From positions 1-7,167 of the forward strand of contig JACCSV010000006.1 in NCBI GenBank assembly GCA_013812805.1: a stretch of 7,167 bases of DNA, read 5' to 3'. Position 1 is the stretch's first letter, and every line of letters starts with the position of its first letter. Source of the DNA: Sphingomonas sp. (GTDB lineage: Bacteria > Pseudomonadota > Alphaproteobacteria > Sphingomonadales > Sphingomonadaceae). Position numbers and translations under genes: made by a program. This document shows, piece by piece, positions 1 to 5,246 of the stretch. The notes below the pieces were generated by a model. It was given only the letters and a program-made list of their open reading frames with translations. It searched no databases and had not been told where the DNA came from.

Positions 1-246
1 GTCATCGGCCTCGCCTATCGTTGTCTTCTTGTATCCACCGGTTGCGCCGGGCTTTCGGAAGCGGGCGACCCACTTTCCCACACGCGCTCCATGGTAGTAG
101 CCAAGGTGGGCGCCCTCATTCATGAGACGCCAATATGGCTCGGCGCGGGAAGTCAATTTCGAGCGGGCGGCGCGGTTCTCAAGCCTGTAATCTCTAACTG
201 CTCTGCCCACAGCAATCGCCTCATCGGTAATATCTCGGTAATACAT
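1..246 (-). CDS. Tyrosine recombinase / site-specific integrase, N-terminal part (runs off the left edge)
   Basis: An open frame of 82 codons starts with ATG at 246-244 and is still open at base 1. The translation begins MYYRDITDEAIAVGRAV and continues through KLTSRAEPYWRLMNEGAHLG (about residues 34-53), then YYHGARVGKWVARFRKPG and a GGYKKTTIGEADD segment. This pattern of PYWR, then GxxLGYYxG, then GxWxARxR, then a glycine-rich strand with 'GEADD' is what I recognise as the N-terminal arm- and core-binding part of alphaproteobacterial phage-type integrases. The catalytic R...HxxR...Y domain would lie outside the window, so activity cannot be judged. No good Shine-Dalgarno sequence precedes the ATG. 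The gene points away from the tRNA-Glu fragment at 348-396 into the element, and its product probably excises or integrates that element at this tRNA. Base composition is lower in GC than the genes to the right, as expected for acquired DNA. The family call rests on sequence memory only. Confidence 0.8.
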   Translation of the reverse strand, partial: MYYRDITDEAIAVGRAVRDYRLENRAARSKLTSRAEPYWRLMNEGAHLGYYHGARVGKWVARFRKPGATGGYKKTTIGEADD

Positions 247-292
247 ATAGACGGACGCTACGGGACGGACAAGGACGCAATTGGGCGGTTAT

Positions 293-313
293 CAGCCGAA
301 TACCAGTCGGCTG
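293..313. repeat. 7-bp inverted repeat between integrase start and attachment site
   Basis: CAGCCGA (293-299) and TCGGCTG (307-313) are perfect inverted copies around a 7-base spacer. There is no following T-run on either strand, so it is not a terminator. It sits where recombinase arm sites or a recombination directionality factor site would be expected, but that role is inference. The right arm plus one base (TCGGCTGT, 307-314) recurs as a direct repeat at 401-408, just beyond the tRNA fragment. Confidence 0.45.
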
Positions 314-347
314 TTGCATCCGCCCACGTCTTGGATTGTAGTTGCTC

Positions 348-396
348 TCGCCCTTTCACGGCGAAAACACGGGTTCGATTCCCGTTGGGGTCACCA
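348..396 (+). other. Attachment site: 3' half of tRNA-Glu(TTC), the right-hand att site of an integrated element
   Basis: These bases fold as the 3' part of a tRNA. The anticodon stem is 348-352 paired with 360-364 (TCGCC/GGCGA) around the seven-base loop CTTTCAC, with anticodon TTC at 355-357, which is glutamate. A four-base variable loop follows. The T stem is 369-373 paired with 381-385 (ACGGG/CCCGT) around TTCGATT. Then come the acceptor strand TGGGGTC (386-392), discriminator A393 and encoded CCA (394-396). A matching 5' half would start with GACCCCA about 75 bases upstream; the sequence there does not pair and gives no D stem. Loss of the 5' half with a perfectly kept 3' half is the classic scar of tyrosine-recombinase integration, in which the incoming element supplies a replacement 3' half to the tRNA at its other end. 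The adjoining integrase gene supports this. A decayed tRNA-Glu copy is the less likely alternative. Confidence 0.85.
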
Positions 397-401
397 AGAT
401 T

Positions 402-429
402 CGGCTGTCCGGGGGACAGCCGCTATTTT
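402..429 (+). terminator. Rho-independent terminator of the tRNA-Glu gene
   Basis: CGGCTGTCC (402-410) and GGACAGCCG (414-422) form a perfect 9-bp stem with a GGG loop, followed by CTATTTT (423-429). It begins six bases after the tRNA CCA, so it is best read as the original tRNA-Glu terminator left on the chromosomal side of the insertion. On the minus strand the same hairpin lies just beyond the desaturase stop codon and may also slow that transcript, although no T-run follows it in that direction. Confidence 0.8.
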
Positions 430-446
430 GGTGACTTAGCGCAGCG

Positions 447-1544
447 CTAGTTTTGGCGCGTCCTCAGCGAACTCGCCGCCAGACGCCCGACCAGCTTCGA
501 CATCCGCGGGTGGCTGGAGGCGTGATACGGCGATGTATCGCCAAGCTCGGCGCAAAGCCGCCGATGGGCCTCACCGAGGTTGTGATAGGGCAGCCCCGGC
601 AGCAGATGGTGGAGCGCGTGGTAGCGCAGGCCCACCGGCGCCCACAGCACCGGCAGAGTCGCGGGCGGCGGGACGTTGACGCTGTCGAGATATTGGGCGG
701 TAACGCTCATCGCCTCGCCGTCATTCTCCCACAAATGCGCGACCAAGGTGCGCACCTGGTTAAGGAACATCACGCCCGAATTGACGGCCACCAGGATCGC
801 AAAGGTGCGCAGCGGCATTATTGCGCTGGCCGTCAGCGCCAGCAGCGTGATCGCCCACAGGCTCGCTGCGGTCTCCTGCCACGCCCACTGGCGAGCGATC
901 TCACCCTCGGGCGCATTCCGGCGGAACTGCGGGTTGATCTGCAGGCCCGAATAGCGGGCGACGACAAGCGCACGAAGCTTCGGGAACAGCAGCGACAAGG
1001 GCGCCAGCAACGCGAAGCGAATCAGCATCCCCACCGGCGCGAGGGCGGCGGCAATCAGGAACAGCGGCAGCGTCCACGGCTTCATCAATGCCAGGGGCAG
1101 ATACTCCGGATCGTCGGCGGTCCCGTAATAGCGCTTGGCGTGGTGCTGGTTGTGAACGCCCTCATAGAGGAAGGACGGGACCAATTGCGGTATTCCGATC
1201 AGCAGGTTCCAGGCGAGCCTGAAGCCGGGGAGCGCGCCGGTCTTGATATGGGTGAGCTCGTGGATGAAGCTGCCGGCGCGATAGAGCGCGAGAATTGCGA
1301 CGATCACGCAGACCACCGTCAGCGGGCCCGAGGAAAGGATCGCTCCGGCCACCGCCGCATAGCCGACGAAGGATGCTCCGAGGAGGTCGGCCCAGTAGAT
1401 CGCCGGACGCGGCACGTTGAGTTCGCGGGTGACGTCACCCGCCGCGCGGAGCATCGCTTTGTCGTCCAGCACCGCCCCGCGCACCGGAAGTGGCGCGGTT
1501 TCGCGGGCGCTCGCTTGGCGCTGGAGGATTGCGGCGTGAATCAT
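447..1544 (-). CDS. Membrane fatty-acid desaturase family protein
   Basis: This encodes 365 residues, a normal length for the membrane di-iron desaturase family, with ATG at 1544-1542 and TAG at 449-447. The three histidine boxes are all present: HELTH (95-99), HNQHH (131-135) and HALHH (309-313). Hydrophobic segments lie at about 53-70, 72-90, 157-183 and 229-262, giving the usual arrangement with the metal-binding boxes on the cytoplasmic side. By family it should use O2 and reduced ferredoxin or a similar donor to place a double bond in a lipid acyl chain; the substrate and bond position cannot be read from the sequence. The frame stays open far upstream, but codons before 1544 overlap the divergent gene and are not conserved-looking. 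A later Met at residue 31 is a possible alternative start. No clear Shine-Dalgarno is seen. A candidate promoter lies at 1575-1603. The gene ends next to the tRNA-Glu terminator, so it was the first chromosomal gene beyond that tRNA before insertion. Confidence 0.85.
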   Translation of the reverse strand: MIHAAILQRQASARETAPLPVRGAVLDDKAMLRAAGDVTRELNVPRPAIYWADLLGASFVGYAAVAGAILSSGPLTVVCVIVAILALYRAGSFIHELTHIKTGALPGFRLAWNLLIGIPQLVPSFLYEGVHNQHHAKRYYGTADDPEYLPLALMKPWTLPLFLIAAALAPVGMLIRFALLAPLSLLFPKLRALVVARYSGLQINPQFRRNAPEGEIARQWAWQETAASLWAITLLALTASAIMPLRTFAILVAVNSGVMFLNQVRTLVAHLWENDGEAMSVTAQYLDSVNVPPPATLPVLWAPVGLRYHALHHLLPGLPYHNLGEAHRRLCAELGDTSPYHASSHPRMSKLVGRLAASSLRTRQN

Positions 1545-1554
1545 AAACGGTCGG

Positions 1555-1618
1555 CCAGCGTGCTGGAATGGCAGGAGATAGTGGCGCGAACATGGCGCTT
1601 CAACGGCCAGCGGCTGGC
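1555..1618. promoter_or_regulatory. Two similar near-palindromes in the divergent promoter region (candidate operators)
   Basis: CCAGC-GT-GCTGG (1555-1566) and GCCAGC-G-GCTGGC (1606-1618) are near-perfect dyads of the same half-site. They lie in the 105-bp gap between the divergent desaturase and GNAT genes. Their centres are about 51-52 bp apart, close to five helical turns, and they bracket the candidate desaturase promoter at 1575-1603. Binding by a dimeric regulator is inference; such GC-rich half-sites can also arise by chance in this genome. Confidence 0.35.
1575..1603 (-). promoter_or_regulatory. Candidate sigma-70-like promoter for the desaturase gene
   Basis: On the minus strand TTGAAG (1603-1598) is followed after exactly 17 bases by TATCTC (1580-1575). 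The first hexamer matches the vegetative -35 consensus at four of six positions; the second begins TAT like the -10 consensus. Transcription from here would start about 20-25 bases before the desaturase ATG at 1544. It is the best match I found in this gap, but the -10 is weak. Confidence 0.35.
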
Positions 1619-1649
1619 GCGCCGACACTTGCGGCGCTAGCCAGCAGCC

Positions 1650-2792
1650 ATGGAGCCGGCCGCGCTGACCATCCGCCCCGTCGAAACCAAGGCCGACCGA
1701 ACTGCGTTCGTCGACCTCGTCTGGCAGGTCTATGCTGACGACCCCGCTTGGGTGCCGCCCCTTCGCCAGGAGGTTCACGGCCTCATCACACCGGGCCGGA
1801 ACCCGTGGTTCGAGCACGCGCGCGCCAAGTTGTGGCTGGCCGAGCGCGGCCGGAAGGTGGTCGGCCGGATCAGCGCCCAGGTCGACGAGCTGGTGCAGGT
1901 GCACATGGGCCAGGGCAGCGGCCAGTGGGGCATGTTCGAAAGCCTCGATGCCGAGGCGGCCGAAGCGCTTATCGCTGCAGCCGAGCAATGGCTTCGCGAG
2001 CAGGGCATGACCCGCTCGATTGGTCCGATGAGCCTGTCGATCTGGGACGAGGTGGGACTCGAGATCAGCGGCTTCGAGGAAGCGCCGACGGTGATGATGC
2101 CGCATCACCGGCCCGAATATGCCGGCTGGGTCGAGGCGGCGGGCTATGCCAAGGCGCGGGACCTCCTGACCTATGAGGTCGACATCGCCAGCTGGAGCGA
2201 CCCGAAGATCGACCGGCTGATCGCGATGGGCGAGCGCAACCCGCGGATCCGCATCCGCAAGGTCGACAAGTCGCGCTTCGACGAGGAGGCGCGAGTGATC
2301 CTTGGCCTGCTCAACGACGCCTGGTCTGAAAATTGGGGGTTCGTGCCGCTGACCGAAGCGGAAATCGCTTATGCGGGCAAGAAGCTGAAACCGATCATCT
2401 ATCCGGACATGGTGCGGGTGGCCGAGCTCGACGGGGAGCCGGTCGGCTTCATGATCATCCTGCCCGATATCAACGAGCTGACCCTCGATCTCGACGGTAA
2501 CCTTCTCCCGTTCGGTTGGGCGAAACTGCTGTGGCGGCTGCGCAAGCCAAAAACGACGCGGGCGCGGGTGCCGCTGATGGGCTTGGCCAGGAAGCTCCAT
2601 CAGACGCGGCTGGGGACCCAGATCGCCTTCATGCTGATCGAACTCACCCGCCGCGGCGCGGTGGAGACGTGCGGTGTGACGTTCGGTGAGTTCGGATGGA
2701 TTCTCGAGGAAAACAAGGGAATGCTGTCGATCGCCGAGCTGCCGGGCTCGTCGGTCAACCACGTCTATCGCGTGTACGAGAAGGCGCTCTAG
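1650..2792 (+). CDS. GNAT-fold N-acyltransferase-like protein (large, YghO-like family)
   Basis: This encodes 380 residues. The start is fixed by an in-frame TAG at 1638-1640 with ATG at 1650 as the only usable codon after it; no Shine-Dalgarno is evident. The N-terminal half carries a pattern I recognise from a widespread but uncharacterised bacterial family: IRPVETKADRTAFVDL (8-23), YADDPAWVPPLR (28-39), NPWFEHA (51-57), VGRISA (71-76), then GPMSLSIWDEVGLEISGF (125-142) with PTVMMPHHRPEY (146-157). The C-terminal half (about 205-375) looks like a second acyltransferase-type lobe: VRVAELDGEPVGFMIILPD (255-273) resembles the central GNAT strands, and the usual acetyl-CoA loop is at best degenerate around HQTRLGTQIA (317-326). 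By fold it may transfer an acyl group from acyl-CoA or acyl-ACP, but the substrate is unknown. It is divergent from the desaturase, so a lipid-related role is possible, though that is only inference from position. Its stop overlaps the xth stop on the other strand. Confidence 0.8.
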   Translation: MEPAALTIRPVETKADRTAFVDLVWQVYADDPAWVPPLRQEVHGLITPGRNPWFEHARAKLWLAERGRKVVGRISAQVDELVQVHMGQGSGQWGMFESLDAEAAEALIAAAEQWLREQGMTRSIGPMSLSIWDEVGLEISGFEEAPTVMMPHHRPEYAGWVEAAGYAKARDLLTYEVDIASWSDPKIDRLIAMGERNPRIRIRKVDKSRFDEEARVILGLLNDAWSENWGFVPLTEAEIAYAGKKLKPIIYPDMVRVAELDGEPVGFMIILPDINELTLDLDGNLLPFGWAKLLWRLRKPKTTRARVPLMGLARKLHQTRLGTQIAFMLIELTRRGAVETCGVTFGEFGWILEENKGMLSIAELPGSSVNHVYRVYEKAL

Positions 2793-3562
2793 GCGAGCTC
2801 GATCCAAGTCGGGGCGTGGTCGCTGGCCTTCTCCTCGGCGCGCGCCCATTTATCGACGCCCGCATCCCGCAGCCGGTCGCTCGCCTCGGGCGAACACAAC
2901 AAATGGTCGAGGCGGAAGCCGAGGTCGCGCTGCCAGCAACCCGCGGTATAGTCCCAGAACGTGTAGAGCTTGGGCTCGTCGGGATGCAGCGCGCGAAGGG
3001 CGTCGGTCCATCCCTGGTGCAGGATCCGGCGCCACGCTTGCCGTGTTTCCGGCTGGTTGACCGCGTCGTGGGCGGTCGCTTGGGCCGAAAAGACGTCGCG
3101 GTCCTCCGGCACTGCATTCCAGTCACCGGCAAGCACGGCCGGGCGCTCCTCTTTCAGCAATTGACTGGCGCGGGCGGCAAGTCGCTCGATCCAGCGCAGT
3201 TTGAAGTCGAACTTTTCGGTGCCGACGGGATTGCCGTTGGGCAGATACAGCGAAGCGACGATCAGCCCGTCGACTTCGGCCTCGATATAGCGGCTGTGGG
3301 TATCGTCCGGGTCGCCGGGCAGCCCAACCTGGCGAAGCGCGGGCGCTTGGCCGCGGGCAAGGATCGCCACTCCGTTGAACCCCTTCTGGCCGTGCCAGAC
3401 CCCAGTGAAGCCCGCTTCCTCGACAGCGGCGACCGGCAGCGCATCATCGGCGCATTTGAGCTCCTGCAGGCAAACGACGTCGGGTTTCTCGCGCTCCAGC
3501 CATTCCAGCAGCCGCGTCAGCCGGGCGCGGATGCCGTTGACGTTGTAGGTGGCGAGCTTCAC
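2789..3562 (-). CDS. xth: Exodeoxyribonuclease III / AP endonuclease (Xth family)
   Basis: This encodes 257 residues from a GTG at 3562-3560; E. coli Xth has 268. The family N-terminus (M)KLATYNVNGIRARL begins exactly at that GTG, which overlaps the erpA stop as GTGA, so the longer frame from 3589 is rejected. The family catalytic residues are visible: N7 (YNVNG), E34 (CLQELK), Y106 (LYLPNG), D147 and N149 (GDWN), D219 (RLDH) and the terminal D248-H249 (SDHAP). These match N7, E34, Y109, D151, N153, D229 and H259 of the E. coli enzyme. The protein cleaves DNA 5' to abasic sites using Mg2+ and removes blocked 3' ends in base-excision repair. It is the last gene of the M23-erpA-xth row and is probably translated by coupling to erpA. 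Its TAG (2791-2789) overlaps the TAG of the convergent GNAT gene, leaving no room for a terminator between them. Confidence 0.95.
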   Translation of the reverse strand: MKLATYNVNGIRARLTRLLEWLEREKPDVVCLQELKCADDALPVAAVEEAGFTGVWHGQKGFNGVAILARGQAPALRQVGLPGDPDDTHSRYIEAEVDGLIVASLYLPNGNPVGTEKFDFKLRWIERLAARASQLLKEERPAVLAGDWNAVPEDRDVFSAQATAHDAVNQPETRQAWRRILHQGWTDALRALHPDEPKLYTFWDYTAGCWQRDLGFRLDHLLCSPEASDRLRDAGVDKWARAEEKASDHAPTWIELA

Positions 3563-3891
3563 ACGCTGAAGCTGGAGCCGCAGCCGCATCCCGACGCGGC
3601 ATTGGGGTTCGTCACTCGAAACGCGGCGCCGCCCAGATCCTCGACGAAATCGACTGCGGAGCCGCGGACCAGGTCGAGACTTACCGGGTCGACCACCAGA
3701 GTGGCGCCACCGGCCGTGGCAACCGCATCGTCCGCTTGCGCGGCCTCAGCTAGCTCGAATCGGTACGTGAAGCCCGAGCAGCCGCCGCCATCGACCGACA
3801 GACGCAGGATCGCCGGCTTCGACTGGCGAGCGGCAATCGCCGCAACTCGGCGCGCAGCGTTTTCAGTGAGGAGGATGTCGCGGTCGGGCAC
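3559..3891 (-). CDS. erpA: Iron-sulfur cluster insertion protein, A-type carrier (ErpA/IscA/HesB family)
   Basis: This encodes 110 residues from GTG (3891-3889) to TGA (3561-3559), the normal length for the family. The three cluster-binding cysteines are in place: C38 in GGGCSGFTYRFEL, and C102 and C104 in the C-terminal SGCGCGSSF. The N-terminal ILLTENAARRV and the central DPVSLDLVRGSAVDFVED are also typical. The protein holds a [2Fe-2S] or [4Fe-4S] cluster and passes it from the assembly scaffold to target apoproteins in the cytoplasm. ErpA is chosen over IscA or SufA because the gene stands apart from any isc or suf genes, but the sequence alone does not separate the subfamilies firmly. 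The start has no strong Shine-Dalgarno; the family alignment supports it because LTE follows within ten residues. It lies 43 bases after the M23 gene and overlaps xth by four bases. Confidence 0.9.
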   Translation of the reverse strand: MPDRDILLTENAARRVAAIAARQSKPAILRLSVDGGGCSGFTYRFELAEAAQADDAVATAGGATLVVDPVSLDLVRGSAVDFVEDLGGAAFRVTNPNAASGCGCGSSFSV

Positions 3892-3911
3892 TGCCCAGCG
3901 AGATAGGAAGG

Positions 3912-3927
3912 TGCCGCCGCAGCGGCA
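3912..3927 (-). other. Small hairpin between the M23 gene and erpA
   Basis: TGCCGC and GCGGCA form a perfect 6-bp stem around a 4-base loop, just after the M23 stop codon and 20 bases before the erpA GTG. On the minus strand it is followed by CCTTCCT, not a true T-run. It may mark an mRNA processing or partial attenuation point within a shared transcript, but it is too weak to call a terminator. Confidence 0.35.
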
Positions 3928-3934
3928 AGTGCGC

Positions 3935-4879
3935 TTACTTGGCGCCGCCGCCCTTGGGGCCGCCGAGCGCGACCTGGTCCATCGGCGCGTTGTTGCCCGA
4001 GCGCTTCATCGCCAGCAGATAGTCGGTCGACTTCATGAACGGGATCGGGTTGACGGCGCGGCCGTCGATGCGGACTTCATAATGCAGGTGGCTGCCGGTC
4101 GAGCGGCCGGTGGAACCCATGCGGCCGATCAGCTGGCCGCGGGTGATGTACTGGCCAGGCTGGATCGCCATCGACGATAGGTGGCCGTAGCGAGTTTCGA
4201 TGCCGCGACCATGATCGATCTTGATGAGGTTGCCGTAGCCGCCGCTGTTCCATCCTGCGGCAGTGACGGTGCCGTCGGCAGTTGCGTAGATCGGGGTTCC
4301 AACGGGACCCGAAAGGTCGATACCGGCATGCATTGCGGCGCGGCCCTGGAAGGGATCAGCGCGGACTCCGTAGCCGCTGGTGAACGCAGCCGTCCGCACC
4401 GGCTTGTCCGAGGGAATGGCGATCGCCCCGTTCTGCAGGCTATCGAGCTTCTTCCAGCTGCTGAACAGCTGCTTGAAGGTGGGATCGCCCTTGGCGTCGA
4501 ATGGGCCGCCCTTGCCGCCGTCGGCGGGATAGAAGCCAAGGCGGCGGAGCGAAGCGGGATCGACATCTTCGCTGGCAAGAGCTGCGGCGAGCGCAATCTG
4601 GCGCTGCTCGATCGTCTTGACACGGCGCTCGGTCTCGGCGGCAAGCCTTGCAAGCTCGACCGAATAGCCACTCTGGGACAGGGCGACGGTCGCACCTGGA
4701 GTGGAGGTCACCAGCCGCGCTGCCGAATAGCCCGACCAGCTGATCAGGACTGCAGCGACGACAAGAAAGAAAGCTTGGACGGGAGCGGTAAGACTGAAAC
4801 GGCGCAGGCGGCGGCCGTCGTGAATGAAGAAATCGCGATCGCGAAAGAACGCGGGTGTTTGTACCGGCGATTGCGTCAT
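3935..4879 (-). CDS. M23 (LytM-type) metallopeptidase, membrane-anchored
   Basis: This encodes 314 residues from ATG at 4879-4877 to TAA at 3937-3935. GGAG lies ten bases before the ATG, favouring this start over the longer open frame that reaches 5410. The layout is: a basic cytoplasmic N-terminus with DGRRLRRF (21-28); one membrane segment at about 33-56; a periplasmic helical region likely to be coiled coil (73-105); and a C-terminal LytM domain (about 165-280). The zinc and catalytic motifs are present: HAGID with H184 and D188, YGHL with H233, and HLHYE with H264 and H266. The enzyme is therefore probably active and not one of the degenerate EnvC/NlpD-like activators. It should cleave peptide cross-links of peptidoglycan on the periplasmic face. 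The glycine- and lysine-rich tail (305-314) is likely disordered. It is the first gene of the row leading to erpA and xth, a grouping with no obvious functional link. Confidence 0.9.
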   Translation of the reverse strand: MTQSPVQTPAFFRDRDFFIHDGRRLRRFSLTAPVQAFFLVVAAVLISWSGYSAARLVTSTPGATVALSQSGYSVELARLAAETERRVKTIEQRQIALAAALASEDVDPASLRRLGFYPADGGKGGPFDAKGDPTFKQLFSSWKKLDSLQNGAIAIPSDKPVRTAAFTSGYGVRADPFQGRAAMHAGIDLSGPVGTPIYATADGTVTAAGWNSGGYGNLIKIDHGRGIETRYGHLSSMAIQPGQYITRGQLIGRMGSTGRSTGSHLHYEVRIDGRAVNPIPFMKSTDYLLAMKRSGNNAPMDQVALGGPKGGGAK

Positions 4880-4992
4880 ATCGTCGTCGCTCCAATCGAT
4901 ACGGCCCACGCAGTTGCCCGCATGCGCGCGTTTCCAATTTTTGACGGAGCTCCCCAGCCCCCACTGCCGCATCCGGAATGCCCCCCGGTCGC

Positions 4993-5048
4993 GACAACGG
5001 GAACTTGCGCTGAGTTGGTTAACAAATTCAACCGCAGGTTCCCTTGTC
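4993..5048. repeat. Long inverted repeat with 16-bp arms
   Basis: The left arm is GACAA-C-GGGAACTTGCG (4993-5009) and the right arm CGCAGGTTCCC-TTGTC (5033-5048). They pair over 16 positions with one T-G wobble and a single bulged C at 4998. Inside, GTTG (5014-5017) can pair with CAAC (5029-5032), leaving an A/T-rich loop that contains GTTAAC. No T-run follows on either strand, so it is not an intrinsic terminator. It could be a structured 5' leader, a small RNA, a protein-binding dyad or a dispersed palindromic repeat; the sequence does not decide. Confidence 0.6.
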
Positions 5049-5188
5049 CGGGACGAACCGGCGGGATGCTGCGGTGAGTTGAGGATAATCTGGCTTAAGG
5101 CGCGTCTGACGGCCACGAATTTACGAAATCCGGTTGAATATGCGAAACATTCACCGCCGCAGTTGCCTTCTCCCGCCCGCGCTTTAGA

Positions 5189-5241
5189 CCTCGCGCCGGG
5201 CCACGCCGTCCCAACGCGGCGCGCGCTCTCTGCGAGGAGAG
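5189..5241 (+). promoter_or_regulatory. Structured leader before serC that covers its ribosome-binding site
   Basis: A hairpin at 5226-5241 has arms CTCTCT and GGAGAG (last pair T-G) closed by the GNRA tetraloop GCGA. The 3' arm contains the Shine-Dalgarno GAGGAG of serC (5234-5239), seven bases before the GTG. A second hairpin lies just upstream (CGCCG 5204-5208 with CGGCG 5217-5221). Two competing pairings are possible: CGCGCC (5192-5197) with GGCGCG (5218-5223), and CCTCGC (5189-5194) with GCGAGG (5232-5237). A structured RNA class called the serC motif has been described upstream of serC in alphaproteobacteria. This may be a member, but I could not check the consensus. Confidence 0.5.
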
Positions 5242-5246
5242 TTTGA

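Larger units (their letters stand above)
4880..5246. other. Divergent intergenic region between the M23 gene and serC
   Basis: These 367 bp separate two divergent transcription units and hold no convincing coding frame. About 5085-5155 is richer in A and T than its surroundings and probably contains promoter elements. I found no -35/-10 pair good enough to place for either gene. The region also holds the dyad at 4993-5048 and the structured serC leader at 5189-5241, listed separately. A weak imperfect dyad (GAAT...ATTC) lies at 5136-5152. Confidence 0.6.

Noticed and set aside
320..396. A complete, functional tRNA-Glu gene
   Set aside because: CCCA at 323-326 falls by chance where acceptor positions 4-7 would be, but positions 1-3 do not pair, no D stem forms and the conserved D-loop is missing. 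Only the 3' half is real.
453..1640. 395-codon open frame on the plus strand
   Set aside because: Antisense to the desaturase, Arg/Gln-rich, with no recognisable domain; a by-product of high GC content.
447..2849. A single 800-residue minus-strand protein containing the desaturase
   Set aside because: The first ~435 residues are antisense to the GNAT gene and have no family resemblance; they are Arg/His/Pro-rich in the way high-GC antisense frames are. The desaturase starts at 1544.
3912..3927. Intrinsic terminator after the M23 gene
   Set aside because: The stem is only 6 bp and is followed by CCTTCCT, not a T-run; erpA and xth probably share transcription with the M23 gene or have an unseen promoter.
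2696..4180. 494-codon open frame on the plus strand
   Set aside because: Covers xth, erpA and part of the M23 gene in antisense; those three have clear catalytic motifs and this frame has none.
4181..5077. 298-codon open frame on the plus strand
   Set aside because: Antisense to the M23 gene and running into the intergenic region; no domain and no ribosome-binding site.
5084..5089. GATAAT as the -10 box of a serC promoter
   Set aside because: Five of six positions match, but the hexamer 17 bases upstream (GCGGGA) is nothing like a -35 box; left unassigned.
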